A DNA stretch of 64,000 nucleotides from CALHRB01 sp964473465 (GCA_964473465.1 CAYYPE010000003.1:124001-188000); one strand, 5' to 3'; shown: positions 45,429 to 55,815, counted from the stretch's first letter. Notes: generated from the sequence alone by a model not told the origin. Translations and numbers: made by a program.

Positions 45429-46910
45429 TCAGGTTTGGCCGTGTCCTTTAATCATTAAATAAATTGTTCTGATTATTATTTCAATATCAAGTTTCAAAGA
45501 TAAGTTTTCAATATAATAAAAATCATCTTTCAAGCGATTTTCAATTTCTTCAACGCTTTCAACATAGGATGTATAATTGACTTGCCACCAACCTGTGATA
45601 CCCGGGCGAACAATCAGCCTTCGTTTATAATAAGGTATTAAAGAACTAAATTTTTCGACGAACACAGGACGCTCCGGGCGAGGTCCGACAATGCTCATTT
45701 CACCTTTAAGGACATTTAAAAATTGTGGTATTTCATCAAGATGTGATTTACGAAGAAAATAGCCAAATTTGGTTACTCTCGGGTCATTAACCTTTGCCCA
45801 TTGAGGACCGTGCTTTTCGGCATCCTGAACCATTGACCTGAATTTATACATTTTAAAGATTTTGCCGATTCTTCCAACTCTTTCCTGCTTATATAGCACA
45901 GGACCTTTTGATTCAAGTTTGATAATAATGGCTATCAAAATCCACAAAGGGATACCAAGAATTAAAACCAATAGACTAAAAATCAGGTCAATTATTCTCT
46001 TTATTATTCTTTCCCAAGGTTTCATAATCTGGGTTGAAATTTCAATCAAAGGAATACCATAGACAGGAAGAGTTCTTACCTGACCCATAAAAATATCATA
46101 CAAATCGGGAACAATTTTAACAACGATATTTTTGTCAGCACATAAGGAAGCAATTTTAAGCAAAAACTGTCTATTTGGAGCATCAGTTGATATCAATACT
46201 TCTTGTGGCATTACATCGTCAAGAAGTTCATCGATTTTGGATATGTCTCCCAAATATGGCAATTTATTTGTTTTATCAGAATCAACTTTTCCATTTTTTT
46301 CAAGGGAGATAAATCCAAGCACTTTATAGCCCCAGCTTGGTGAGTTTAGAGTTTTTTGGTAAAGTTCGAACGCCTTATCCTTAGAGCCTATAATCACCGA
46401 AGGAATGTATAAAATTTTTTTCTGTCGTAAATACTTCTGGAATCTTTTAATAATAAACCTACCAAGGGCTACATTGAAAGTAATTAAAGCAAAATAAATG
46501 AGAAATAATTGCCTTGTTGAAGGGCTTCCATCCATAAAGATCAAGAACATTATAAGAAAACTACCAAAGAAAGTTGCTCTGACTATCGTGAAAAATTCAT
46601 CAAACGGGGAACGGATATACCAATTCTTATATAAACCTGAAAACCAGAAAATGAGTAACCAGTATCCTGTTAGAAATAGTGTCATTAAAAAGATATAAAT
46701 TGGTTCGAAGCTTACAGGATATGCATAAATCCCGGTTTCGAAACGAAGATAATACTGTATTAAAGTGGTGATAACAATTGCAATTATGTCTGTCAGAATC
46801 TGAAAAAATGTGGGCGTTAGAAAATAATTTGGCTTCAACCTTGATTTTAGTTTCGAGTAACTTTTCTTAGTCAAAATTTGATCTTTAATATTTTCGGCTT
46901 TTTCTAACAT
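45429..46910 (-). CDS. Polyprenyl glycosylphosphotransferase (initiating sugar-1-phosphate transferase)
   Basis: Starts a polysaccharide repeat by moving a sugar-1-phosphate onto undecaprenyl phosphate. The 493-residue protein has four N-terminal helices, a CoA-binding-like Rossmann domain (about 165-270), a fifth helix and the full catalytic domain: KQERVGRIGK, FKMYKFRSM, the Asp-Glu in HLDEIPQFLNVLKGEMS, VGPRPERP, and GITGWWQVNY. All motifs are intact, in contrast to the degenerate copy two genes downstream. It precedes the DPM-like gene by nine bases. Confidence 0.93.
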   Translation of the reverse strand: MLEKAENIKDQILTKKSYSKLKSRLKPNYFLTPTFFQILTDIIAIVITTLIQYYLRFETGIYAYPVSFEPIYIFLMTLFLTGYWLLIFWFSGLYKNWYIRSPFDEFFTIVRATFFGSFLIMFLIFMDGSPSTRQLFLIYFALITFNVALGRFIIKRFQKYLRQKKILYIPSVIIGSKDKAFELYQKTLNSPSWGYKVLGFISLEKNGKVDSDKTNKLPYLGDISKIDELLDDVMPQEVLISTDAPNRQFLLKIASLCADKNIVVKIVPDLYDIFMGQVRTLPVYGIPLIEISTQIMKPWERIIKRIIDLIFSLLVLILGIPLWILIAIIIKLESKGPVLYKQERVGRIGKIFKMYKFRSMVQDAEKHGPQWAKVNDPRVTKFGYFLRKSHLDEIPQFLNVLKGEMSIVGPRPERPVFVEKFSSLIPYYKRRLIVRPGITGWWQVNYTSYVESVEEIENRLKDDFYYIENLSLKLDIEIIIRTIYLMIKGHGQT

Positions 46911-46968
46911 TGTTATTTATTTGACAAAATTACAAATATATGTAATTACAAGAAATTCAAATTTTAAT

Positions 46969-48141
46969 TTAATCATTCAATTTATTTCTATCCCATAATG
47001 AATTTTGTTTTTTTCTGAAAAATCTTATAATACCCAGCAAAAAACCAATATTCATTGAAACAAAAAAAAGAAAAACTTTGAAAGGGAAAAAATTTATTTT
47101 TAATTTATCGAATATCCAGCCTAAAAATGCAAATCCATATATTATTAGGTTAAAATAAATTAATGGATAAAATAGGTATGAATCTCTGTCTATGATGAAT
47201 ACACTAAGTAAGAAAATTATCATAAAAATCGGAGTAAGCCAGCGTAATAATTTGTGAGATATAACAAAAAGGGACATCAACCCATACTTTGGTGATAGTA
47301 TTTCCTTGACTGCTTTTAATGTGGATAAACCACCAGAGACTAACCTTATCCTCCGATTTAATTCTTTGTTCAGTGATTTAGTCCTTATTTCGATTACTGA
47401 ATATTTAGTGTCAAAAATAAATCTTTTTCTTAATGAAATAATATGAAAGACTCTGAATAGATCATCGCATACCCTGTCATCAGGAATAGGGGAAAGGGCT
47501 TCACGACGAACCCCATAAAGAGTTCCCAGACTGTTTGCAGTTGAAAAAATCAATGATTCATTATATCTTATGAACCCATCAAATTTTTGATATATTATTT
47601 CTCCGGTTCCGCCTGTATCGGAATTATCCTGATTAATTATTTTTACGGAAATCATTACCCCATAAACATTTTCAGCCTGTAGTATTGAAATTAAATGTTG
47701 AAATGTATTAGATTGAACTCTGAGGTCTGCATCGAGAAAAAAAACAAATTCTTCGGTTATTTTCTCCATCAATTTATTAAGAGTATTATTTTTTCCTGCT
47801 CTCTCGAACTGAAAGATTTGTATGTTGCTATTTTTTTTCTGTAGTTTCTGAAGAATGGAATATGTTGAATCTGTAGTGCCATCGAGTCCAACATAAATAG
47901 AAATATTATCATTTGGATAACCGGAATTTAAGATTGAACTTATCGCATCTTCGATAGTATCTTCTTCGTTATAAGCAGCTATGACAACTGCTATTTTCTT
48001 TGATTCATCTGGGCTTGTTTTAATTGGATTATTGATAAATTTTGCTAAAACAAAAACAAAAACCGGATATAGAAAAAAGGTGTAAATAATTATAAAGAAG
48101 GAAATTAAAATAATTATTTCGAATATATTTGACAATGTCAT
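46969..48141 (-). CDS. Membrane family 2 glycosyltransferase, cellulose-synthase-like
   Basis: A processive-type GT2 with an N-terminal helix, a catalytic domain and three or four C-terminal helices. Motifs: VVIAAYNEEDTIEDA, VGLDGTTDST, FLDADLRV, CDDLFR and NRRIRLVSGG in the place of the QxxRW site. The start chosen is ATG 48141; the frame stays open to a TTG at 48189 that is four bases from the upstream stop and leaves no space for a ribosome-binding site. Product linkage cannot be told. Confidence 0.85.
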   Translation of the reverse strand: MTLSNIFEIIILISFFIIIYTFFLYPVFVFVLAKFINNPIKTSPDESKKIAVVIAAYNEEDTIEDAISSILNSGYPNDNISIYVGLDGTTDSTYSILQKLQKKNSNIQIFQFERAGKNNTLNKLMEKITEEFVFFLDADLRVQSNTFQHLISILQAENVYGVMISVKIINQDNSDTGGTGEIIYQKFDGFIRYNESLIFSTANSLGTLYGVRREALSPIPDDRVCDDLFRVFHIISLRKRFIFDTKYSVIEIRTKSLNKELNRRIRLVSGGLSTLKAVKEILSPKYGLMSLFVISHKLLRWLTPIFMIIFLLSVFIIDRDSYLFYPLIYFNLIIYGFAFLGWIFDKLKINFFPFKVFLFFVSMNIGFLLGIIRFFRKKQNSLWDRNKLND

Positions 48142-48192
48142 AAATGATGATATTATAAAAACATCCCAAAATAAATGTAAAGCTATCAATAA

Positions 48193-49833
48193 CTAAAATT
48201 CAGCAAACCTGAGATAAATTTTAAATAAATTCTCCGGTTTATCATCTGTTAATCTTAATAAATACAGACCTTGAATATTCAATCCTCTTAAAATCTCGTA
48301 ACCAAAATTAATTGAAACAGAGAGAGTATTAGTTCTATCTCCATCAAGAAAAACAACAGTTTCGGAATCCTGTGGTTTCCTAACATAAAATGGGTCTCCA
48401 CCAACATTTCGCACTAAATTTCCATTCTCATCATAGATATTATTCCCATGTCTTTGATAAATGACTGATACTATTAATGGATATCTGTTACCCCAAAACC
48501 ATCGGAATTGCAATGCTGTTTCATCAGAATTCGGATAAAGATATGTTCCAAAAAGGTAGCCGTCATTTGTTCTATTGTTCTGAACATTAAAATGGGTAAA
48601 CATATAAGGTTCAATTCTTGTGTATTCGATCCCTATATCAGCAGAGAATGGTAAAGAATATTTCATAGAAATATTCCACGCTGTTTTATTACTCCAGAAA
48701 CCTGTTCCAATCTTTGATATAATTATATCTTCGAGCATCCATGTCCCGGAAATCTGTAAATTTCTTAAGGGATTAATATTGAAATCGAAACCCATGGTTG
48801 TTTTGTCTCTGTCTCTTAGGGCATGTTCAATTGATTTAAGGAAGCTTAATGGGTTCAGGTATGCAAATTCAAGTTCTCTGCCTGAATATACTATTGAATG
48901 AAAATAAGTTAAATCACCCCAAGATGGTTTGAAAGTAAATTTTTGAAGAACAAAATATTTTGGGGGAATATCTGTGAAAGCTCCAACAGGGATATTAGAA
49001 TCAGCTTGTCCTAAAAGCTTAAAATGAGAGTATCTGTATTCAAAAGTTGAGAATCTTGCTCCTAAACTGATCCCATCCATCGGAGGGGCATTATCTGATA
49101 TAATCAATTTTTGTCTCAGACCAGAACCTATCAATCTTGTTTCCCTTGAAAAAATAAAATGAAACCAGTTCTTTGAATATCTGATATGTGATTCAGAAAA
49201 GTCGAAATCACTATTTAACAGGGAAAATTTAATATTTCTTGTAATTTTGCTTTCTTCTACCGCAAGATTTCTTGTTCCGGCTAAAACAACACCATTTGTA
49301 ACCTGAAGTCCGTAGCCCAATGAATTATCAATTGTTCCATATAGCCTAAAACCGAGATTTCCAAGCAAAACCTTATCATATTCATTATTCTGGTTTAGTT
49401 TATTTATATTTTCAACAGAACCTAATGGAATAAGCGAAACAGAGTTTGAAGAATCGGAATAACGATAAATATACTTTTCATCATCTGTCAAGATTCTTGA
49501 AAATAATAGCTGGTTGGAATCAGATTTACTAAAGAAAATCGTAGCATTCTGACGACTTGATAATTCGAATTCTTTTTCAAATAGAGCTAAAGTTTTTTTG
49601 TCTGCCTCAGATAGGATTGATTCATTCTCTCTGATAATTTTGAGTGCATCTTGAATTTCCTTTCTTTGCAGAGGCAATGAAGAAAGGGAAAAATTCTCTA
49701 AAATTCCTCTGGTATAATTATACTCAAGAAATTGATAAACAGGATGTTGAACAACAACATGTTCAACCTGAGAAAAAGAAAATGTAAAGGTTGAAAGATA
49801 GAGTAATAGAAAGATTATAAGGCATTTCTTCAT
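48193..49833 (-). CDS. Capsule assembly Wzi-like outer-membrane protein
   Basis: A 546-residue exported beta-barrel protein. A signal peptide ends near FSFSQ; the N-terminal helical part (HPVYQFLEYNYTRGIL, then PLQRKEI) and the long barrel with aromatic-rich strands match the Wzi family, which in E. coli is a lectin that anchors capsule at the cell surface. It lies four bases after the Wza-like gene, consistent with a joint role in polysaccharide export and attachment. Confidence 0.82.
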   Translation of the reverse strand: MKKCLIIFLLLYLSTFTFSFSQVEHVVVQHPVYQFLEYNYTRGILENFSLSSLPLQRKEIQDALKIIRENESILSEADKKTLALFEKEFELSSRQNATIFFSKSDSNQLLFSRILTDDEKYIYRYSDSSNSVSLIPLGSVENINKLNQNNEYDKVLLGNLGFRLYGTIDNSLGYGLQVTNGVVLAGTRNLAVEESKITRNIKFSLLNSDFDFSESHIRYSKNWFHFIFSRETRLIGSGLRQKLIISDNAPPMDGISLGARFSTFEYRYSHFKLLGQADSNIPVGAFTDIPPKYFVLQKFTFKPSWGDLTYFHSIVYSGRELEFAYLNPLSFLKSIEHALRDRDKTTMGFDFNINPLRNLQISGTWMLEDIIISKIGTGFWSNKTAWNISMKYSLPFSADIGIEYTRIEPYMFTHFNVQNNRTNDGYLFGTYLYPNSDETALQFRWFWGNRYPLIVSVIYQRHGNNIYDENGNLVRNVGGDPFYVRKPQDSETVVFLDGDRTNTLSVSINFGYEILRGLNIQGLYLLRLTDDKPENLFKIYLRFAEF

Positions 49834-49836
49834 CTA

Positions 49837-51558
49837 CTATTTACCAAATAATGTAATTAGAAGGTAAGAAAGTGAGATAGCTGTTGTTATAGCCGTAGCA
49901 ATCAAGCTATAATTCTGCAATTCGACCCCGGGGGGTAAGTCTGGTGGTTTTGGAACATAGATTTCATCACCGGCAAATACTTTAACATCTTTTTCCTGTT
50001 CAATCCAGACTTTATTCTTTCCCCTTATAATTCTTGCTCTTTTCTTATCTGCTTTTGGAGCAAATCCACCAGCTCGCTCAATATACCATTCAATGTCTTT
50101 GCCCTCTGAAAAATTTATGTAACCGGGGTTCTTCACTTGTCCAAACACAAATACAGATTTTGGATTTGATGGAATTGTAATTAAATCACCATCTTCTAAA
50201 ATTACATTCTGCGATTCTTCGTTATTCACAAATAAGTCATAAAAATCACAGGCAACATAAGGTTTCTTGTAAGCAATATCAATATTGAAGCGAATGGTGT
50301 CTTCCATTGTTAAGTCTGTTTGCTTGAATTTTTCGTAGTATTCTCTGCCCGGATTAAATGCTGAAAGGAATTTATTCTCTTTTCGTATGATAGTTGCCAG
50401 TGGTAAATAAGCATCGCTTGAAAAACCACCAGCCATTTCAATTGCTTCTTTTAATTTGGTTTTTCCCGGAGTAATTATGTAATTACCACTTTTTTTGACA
50501 TTACCTATGATAGAAACCAAACCTGAATTTTGCTGAATTTCGATATTTTTTCTTCCAACGTTTAGAATTGCACCCGGATATAGTGGAACGTTTTCCGAAG
50601 GACTTAAATCGGGGTCAAGACTAATTTTTTGTGATATACCATCCCCGTTGATTAAGATAATATTATCTAAATCGGCATCGTCAGCAAATCCGCCAGATGC
50701 TTTTAAAAGAAAATTCAAATCATCATCCTTTTTAAAAGCATAAATGCCGGGCTTTCTAACCGCACCTGCAACAGTAACAGTCGGGAAATCTTCTAATTCA
50801 TAAGGCACAATAATTTCATCATTTTCTTTGATATATTTATCAAAATCGGGATTGTTCAGGGCGATTGCTTTTATAATATCTGCAGATTCGGAAGAGCCGT
50901 CAGAATGAATGACTGTAACGTTCCTTAAAGAATAAACTTTCGTATGAGCTATTCCTGTTTCATTATATAATCTTTCGATTTCTTTGTTTAAATCTTTATA
51001 ACGGGAATAAGTGAAAAACTGTTGCTGTTGAAATATATTCTGTGTTTGGGTAAGGTTTGCCATCTGAATGGCTGTTGAGATTCTGTATGATGCGGGAAAT
51101 GCATAAACACCATCTTTAATCACATTCCCTTTAATGGAAACAAGGACACTTCTTGGTTTGAATAGTAATAAAGAAACACTTGCTTCTGGATTTCTATTTT
51201 TTATTGAATTGATAATTAATTCTCTGGCTTCTTCGAGTGTTTTTCCCTTTAAATTAATTTCTCCAATTCTTGGCACCAATACTGATACTTCAGGTGTAAC
51301 CTTCAGATACTCAGTTGTAATTGAAAAGGTAATATTTTGCAAAGCAAGTAAGTCGCCGGGACCAATATAATAAAATTTGGGGTCAACAACATTACCTACT
51401 GTAGATAAATCCTTTAAGGCTTCTTGATCTTTGTCCAGCCTTCCGATAACATCTTCCTGAAAAAGTTTTTCAGGATCAATTGTTGAGAGTCCCTTGATTT
51501 GTGTTAGTAAGAAGTTCGTTGAAAGAAAAAATATTACTAAAACTATTCTATTAATCAT
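49837..51558 (-). CDS. Wza-like polysaccharide export protein with several SLBB domains
   Basis: Forms the outer-membrane/periplasm channel for polysaccharide. The 573-residue protein has a signal peptide, the polysaccharide-export domain (YYIGPGDLLAL, then SVLVPRIGEINLKGKT) and about four SLBB repeats, with markers VSIKGNVIKDGVYAFPAS, VTVAGAVRKPGIYAFKKDD, VSIIGNVKKSGNYIITPG and VFVFGQVKNPGYINFSEG. A C-terminal hydrophobic helix (about 549-570) ends it. No lipobox Cys follows the signal, unlike E. coli Wza. The Wzc-type kinase that usually accompanies Wza is not in the window. Confidence 0.9.
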   Translation of the reverse strand: MINRIVLVIFFLSTNFLLTQIKGLSTIDPEKLFQEDVIGRLDKDQEALKDLSTVGNVVDPKFYYIGPGDLLALQNITFSITTEYLKVTPEVSVLVPRIGEINLKGKTLEEARELIINSIKNRNPEASVSLLLFKPRSVLVSIKGNVIKDGVYAFPASYRISTAIQMANLTQTQNIFQQQQFFTYSRYKDLNKEIERLYNETGIAHTKVYSLRNVTVIHSDGSSESADIIKAIALNNPDFDKYIKENDEIIVPYELEDFPTVTVAGAVRKPGIYAFKKDDDLNFLLKASGGFADDADLDNIILINGDGISQKISLDPDLSPSENVPLYPGAILNVGRKNIEIQQNSGLVSIIGNVKKSGNYIITPGKTKLKEAIEMAGGFSSDAYLPLATIIRKENKFLSAFNPGREYYEKFKQTDLTMEDTIRFNIDIAYKKPYVACDFYDLFVNNEESQNVILEDGDLITIPSNPKSVFVFGQVKNPGYINFSEGKDIEWYIERAGGFAPKADKKRARIIRGKNKVWIEQEKDVKVFAGDEIYVPKPPDLPPGVELQNYSLIATAITTAISLSYLLITLFGK

Positions 51559-51582
51559 TAGACTTTATATTTTATATATTTA

Positions 51583-52599
51583 TCAATAATTTCCATATTG
51601 TTTTTGATAGTATTCCCTATAAGAGCCATCACGGACATTTCTTGACCAATCAGGATTATCAATATACCATTGGATTGTATCCTTGATACCTTGCTCAAAA
51701 GGAATTTGGCGTCGCCAACCCAGTTCTGTTTCGATTTTAGTGCTGTCAATAGCATAACGTCTGTCATGACCGGGTCTATCTTTCACATATTGAATCAAGG
51801 ATTCGGGTTTACCAAGTAAATTAAGAATTAATTTGACAATTTCAATATTAGTTTTTTCATTAGAACCGCCAATATTATAAACCTCTCCAATTCTTCCTTT
51901 ACGGTAAACAGTCCAGATACCTGAGCAATGGTCAAGCACATGAATCCAATCCCTTACATTTAAACCATCTCCATAGACAGGAAGAGGCTTGTTTTCCATT
52001 GCATTAAGAATCATTAATGGAATAAGTTTTTCAGGGAATTGATATGGACCATAATTGTTTGAGCATCTTGTTATTAAACCGGGAAAGCCATAAGTATGAA
52101 CAAATGCATTTACTAATAAATCAGCAGAGGTTTTTGAGGCAGAGTAAGGTGAATTCGGGGAAAGAGGAGTTTTTTCAGTAAATAATCCATCTTTACCAAG
52201 AGAGCCATAGACTTCATCTGTAGAAATTTGAAGGAATCTCTGAATATTCAATTCCCTTACAACTTCAAGGAGTATCAATGTGCCGGTGATATTAGTTTCA
52301 ACAAAAGGTGCAGCACTTAGGATTGAACGGTCAACGTGAGATTCTGCCGCAAAATTTATAATTCCATTAACGTTATATAATTGGCAGACATACTTTACCA
52401 GTTCTTTATTTTGAATATTCCCATGAACAAATTTATAGTTTGGATTTGATTGAATATCTGCAAGATTTTCGAGATTTCCTGCATAAGTGAGGGCGTCGAG
52501 GTTGATTATATTTATGTCTTCAATAGAAAGAATATATCTGATAAAATTACTGCCAATAAAACCAGCACCACCAGTAACCAATATTGTTTCTTTACCCAT
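51583..52599 (-). CDS. rfbB: dTDP-glucose 4,6-dehydratase
   Basis: Makes dTDP-4-keto-6-deoxyglucose, the precursor of rhamnose and other deoxysugars. The 338-residue protein has TGGAGFIGSNFIRY, FAAESHVDRSI, the catalytic STDEVYG and YSASK motifs and RCSNNYGPYQFPEKLIP. RfbA, RfbC and RfbD are not nearby, so they must be elsewhere if rhamnose is made. It is the first gene of the polysaccharide run on this strand, 24 bases before the Wza-like gene. Confidence 0.95.
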   Translation of the reverse strand: MGKETILVTGGAGFIGSNFIRYILSIEDINIINLDALTYAGNLENLADIQSNPNYKFVHGNIQNKELVKYVCQLYNVNGIINFAAESHVDRSILSAAPFVETNITGTLILLEVVRELNIQRFLQISTDEVYGSLGKDGLFTEKTPLSPNSPYSASKTSADLLVNAFVHTYGFPGLITRCSNNYGPYQFPEKLIPLMILNAMENKPLPVYGDGLNVRDWIHVLDHCSGIWTVYRKGRIGEVYNIGGSNEKTNIEIVKLILNLLGKPESLIQYVKDRPGHDRRYAIDSTKIETELGWRRQIPFEQGIKDTIQWYIDNPDWSRNVRDGSYREYYQKQYGNY

Positions 52600-52658
52600 A
52601 TACTTTTTAAAAAAATGAATAATAAACTTTTGATAGACGAAAATAATAACAAAAATTT

Positions 52659-54200
52659 TTAAAAAGGTTTTCTGCCGCTTAAATATAAAATTGATGCGGC
52701 TATGGACGGCAAGCTGTCACTAAAAGCATTAAGTTTTAAATCTGAATTAATTTTTTCGGCTAAATATGGATTTCCGAAAAAAACTGCTATTGATTTTGTC
52801 CTGCCGCTAATATTATCAACAATCATTCTTAATTTATCGGATAGATCAATTGAACCAGAATAAGCTTTGGCTTTATAAAAAAACGCAAATACAAGAATGT
52901 CAACATTTCCTGTCGTTTCGAGAAGTTTGTTGATTTCTTCTTTAGAAATATTATCATCAATAAAGCCAAAATCACAATCGTTTTCAACTGCTTGAGCTAA
53001 TATCTTGAAAAATAGAGATGGCTTTTCGAGGTCTTCGTCCTGAATGAAGGCAAATCCAGCGAATCTACCTTCCTCCGGAATTGGTATCAATTCTTTGTTG
53101 CCAGAAATTTTTATAGACTTATATGCTGCTTTTAAGGCTAATTTTTCATGCTCTATTGAAAGATTAATATTTTCATCAATAACAGTGTTCATATTAAACA
53201 AACCAGCCCAGTCTTTAGCCTCAAGAATTTTCATAACAGATAACTTTAATTTTTCTTTGAAAATTAGATTGTTACTTGCTTCCTCAATTAAACTTTCAAT
53301 AGCTTCAAATGGATCTGGAGGAATCAATAAAATATTGCATCCGGCATTTATTGCTTTAACAACTACATCAGAATTCGAATAATTTGAAGTGATAGCTTTC
53401 ATATCCAATGCGTCGCTAACTATCAGACCATCATATTTTAACTCATCCCTAAGCAATCCAATCAGTTTTGGCGAAAGGGTAGCAGGAATTTTTTCTTGTT
53501 CGAAAGCAGAAATTGCAAGATGACCGACCATAATAGACTTTACTTTATTTCTTATTGCCGTAATGAATGGCTGCAGTTCGATATTTCTAATTCTGTTTTC
53601 CAGATGATTCAAAACCGGCATTGTTAGATGGGAATCCAGTGAAGTATCTCCATGTCCCGGAAAATGCTTTGCACAGGCTAATACTCTTTCTGATTGCAAA
53701 CCTTTAATGAAATATTCAACATGGTTCGAAACCAATTCTGGGGTTTCTCCGAATGATCGGATATTTATTATGGGATTATTTTTATTTGAATTGATATCGG
53801 CAACTGGAGCTAAATTCCAATGAATTCCAATTTTTTTGCATTCCAGAGCAATAGATTTGGCTATATTGAATGTTATTTCTGAGTCATTTGCTTTGCCTAA
53901 AGCCATGTGGTGAGGAAATTCGGTGCCGCCTCTCAATCTCATAGGCAGCCCGATTTCGAAATCGGCACAAAAAAGCAATGGAACTTTAGATATGCTTTGA
54001 AGCTCAGTTATCATGTTATAGGTTTCAAATAGTTCACCCCCAAAAACGCAAAATCCTCCTACGTTTTTATCAACCAAATCGTAAATATTTTTTTTATAAC
54101 GACTGTCTTTAAATTCATCTGCAGAAATTCTTGGGAAAATTACCTGAGAAGATAAAAAATTTATATCATCTAAATATTTATCGAAACTGCCTAATTTCAT
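52659..54200 (-). CDS. Glycoside hydrolase family 3, NagZ-like beta-N-acetylhexosaminidase
   Basis: A 513-residue GH3 enzyme. The NagZ signature KHFPGHGDTSLDSHLTMP includes the His/Asp pair thought to act as general acid, and the Asp nucleophile is in VSDALDMKAI. Unlike compact NagZ of about 340 residues it carries an extra C-terminal alpha/beta domain (about 365-513), as in Bacteroidota and Bacillus-type two-domain forms. No signal peptide is seen, so it probably acts in the cytoplasm on recycled muropeptides. It is three bases downstream of the thioesterase gene. Confidence 0.86.
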   Translation of the reverse strand: MKLGSFDKYLDDINFLSSQVIFPRISADEFKDSRYKKNIYDLVDKNVGGFCVFGGELFETYNMITELQSISKVPLLFCADFEIGLPMRLRGGTEFPHHMALGKANDSEITFNIAKSIALECKKIGIHWNLAPVADINSNKNNPIINIRSFGETPELVSNHVEYFIKGLQSERVLACAKHFPGHGDTSLDSHLTMPVLNHLENRIRNIELQPFITAIRNKVKSIMVGHLAISAFEQEKIPATLSPKLIGLLRDELKYDGLIVSDALDMKAITSNYSNSDVVVKAINAGCNILLIPPDPFEAIESLIEEASNNLIFKEKLKLSVMKILEAKDWAGLFNMNTVIDENINLSIEHEKLALKAAYKSIKISGNKELIPIPEEGRFAGFAFIQDEDLEKPSLFFKILAQAVENDCDFGFIDDNISKEEINKLLETTGNVDILVFAFFYKAKAYSGSIDLSDKLRMIVDNISGRTKSIAVFFGNPYLAEKINSDLKLNAFSDSLPSIAASILYLSGRKPF

Positions 54201-54203
54201 AGT

Positions 54204-54689
54204 CTAATCAAGAAATTTAACGTTTTCGCCTTCGTAATTGCTGATTAGCTGCCTGAAATCATCGGGAATTCTGACTGATTCAAGAGTTTTAGGATTAACA
54301 TTTACTAAAATTGAAGACCCTCTTATAATCAGCATTGAATTTGAGTTTATAATCAGGTTTTTAAAACCAAGAGAGGAATTTTTTACGAAATCAACTCTTG
54401 TTAAAACAATATATAAATCATTGAATTTCAATGGGGCAAAATAGTCAATTTCTGAATGGACAGTCATTATTGGATACTCTTTGAGAAATGTCATAGGATT
54501 CAGTTTCAGTCCAATCGCTCTCAGATAATCTGTTCGAGCCCATTCAAGGAAATAAAAATATTGAAGATTATGAACAACTCCAAATGAATCTACCTGACTG
54601 AATTCAGCTCGTCCACTAAATCTATGCTTAAACAATTTTAGTTCTTCATCAAAGTTTGAAGTTACCTTTTGATTATTTTCTGAGTTCAT
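54204..54689 (-). CDS. Acyl-CoA thioesterase of the 4HBT hotdog-fold family
   Basis: A 161-residue hotdog-fold protein with the family pattern VDSFGVVHNLQYFYFLEWAR, where the Asp near the start and the aromatic/Glu-Trp-Ala-Arg stretch mark 4-hydroxybenzoyl-CoA thioesterase and FcbC/YbgC relatives. It should hydrolyse a small acyl-CoA; which one is unknown. Its start lies inside the end of the threonine aldolase gene (17-base overlap), so the two are coupled. Confidence 0.85.
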   Translation of the reverse strand: MNSENNQKVTSNFDEELKLFKHRFSGRAEFSQVDSFGVVHNLQYFYFLEWARTDYLRAIGLKLNPMTFLKEYPIMTVHSEIDYFAPLKFNDLYIVLTRVDFVKNSSLGFKNLIINSNSMLIIRGSSILVNVNPKTLESVRIPDDFRQLISNYEGENVKFLD

Positions 54690-55707
54690 AAATAGTTTCC
54701 AATATTGTTTTGGCTGAATATTCTGCTTGTTCGGTGTTAATTTGAAAATGAAAGACAGCTCTGAAAGAATTTTCTTCCATTGGGATAATTAATATTTTTT
54801 TTTCTTTTAGTTTTTCAGATAATAATTGAGAATTTATATCATTAGAAACATTGAAATACACAATGTTAGTTTGAACTTTGGACAAGTCAATAGTAATAAA
54901 TTTTGACTCAGACAAGATTTCAGAGAATTTTTTTGCATTTAAATGATCTTGTTTAAGAAATTGAAAGTGATTTTTAATTGCATATAGTCCTGCTGAGGCA
55001 AGAATACCAGCCTGACGCATACCCCCGCCTAGAATCTTTCGCCATTTTTTAGCTTTCATAATCACTTCTTTCGAACCAAGAAGAAGTGAACCAACTGGTG
55101 CACCTAAACCTTTTGATAAGCACACAGAAATTGTGTCAAAAGGCTCGGCATAATCTTTTGGGGATATACCAGTTTCAGCACAAGAGTTCCATATCCTTGC
55201 TCCATCACAATGAAGAAAGATTTTATGTTCGAGAGTTAATTTTTTTATCTCATTGATATAATCAATTGAAATTATAGTTCCACTGTGTCTATTGTGAGTA
55301 TTTTCAAGACAAATCAGGGTAGTCTTTGGAAAATAATATTCGGATGAACGGATGGACTTTTTTATCTTTTCATAAGATGGCATGCCATTATCTGAATCTA
55401 TAGGTCTAAGCTGAACTCTTGAGATTACTGAAGGTGCGGCTGTTTCATAATAAAAAATATGTGACTGACTCTCGACAATAACTTCATCACCGGGATTTGT
55501 CAGTGCTTTCAAAGCAAGTTGATTGCCCATTACACCTGAAGAGACAAATAATGCAGCTTCTTTTCCGAATAAATCTGCAACATAATCCTGAAGTTCATTA
55601 ACAGATGGATCCTCCCCAAAAACATCATCACCAACTTCAGCATTTGCCATTACTTTTCTCATTTCATCAGTTGGTTTGGTAACAGTATCACTTCTTAAAT
55701 CTATCAA
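54673..55707 (-). CDS. Low-specificity L-threonine aldolase
   Basis: A PLP enzyme splitting threonine or allo-threonine to glycine and acetaldehyde. The 344-residue protein begins with the classic MIDLRSDTVTKPT, has GDDVFGEDPSVNELQ, HCDGARIWN and the PLP-lysine motif SVCLSKGLGAPVGS. The start is TTG 55707, supported by the conserved N-terminus. With Kbl further on, the window holds two enzymes of threonine/glycine interconversion, although not in one operon. Confidence 0.93.
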   Translation of the reverse strand: MIDLRSDTVTKPTDEMRKVMANAEVGDDVFGEDPSVNELQDYVADLFGKEAALFVSSGVMGNQLALKALTNPGDEVIVESQSHIFYYETAAPSVISRVQLRPIDSDNGMPSYEKIKKSIRSSEYYFPKTTLICLENTHNRHSGTIISIDYINEIKKLTLEHKIFLHCDGARIWNSCAETGISPKDYAEPFDTISVCLSKGLGAPVGSLLLGSKEVIMKAKKWRKILGGGMRQAGILASAGLYAIKNHFQFLKQDHLNAKKFSEILSESKFITIDLSKVQTNIVYFNVSNDINSQLLSEKLKEKKILIIPMEENSFRAVFHFQINTEQAEYSAKTILETIYELRK

Positions 55708-55815
55708 AACAAACCCTTTAATTTTTTATTTAACTAAACTTTCAAAAATACTAATCTAATTCAAATAAATATTGAATTTCAATTTTTTTCGGGAAATTTA
55801 AATTTGTTCGATTTA

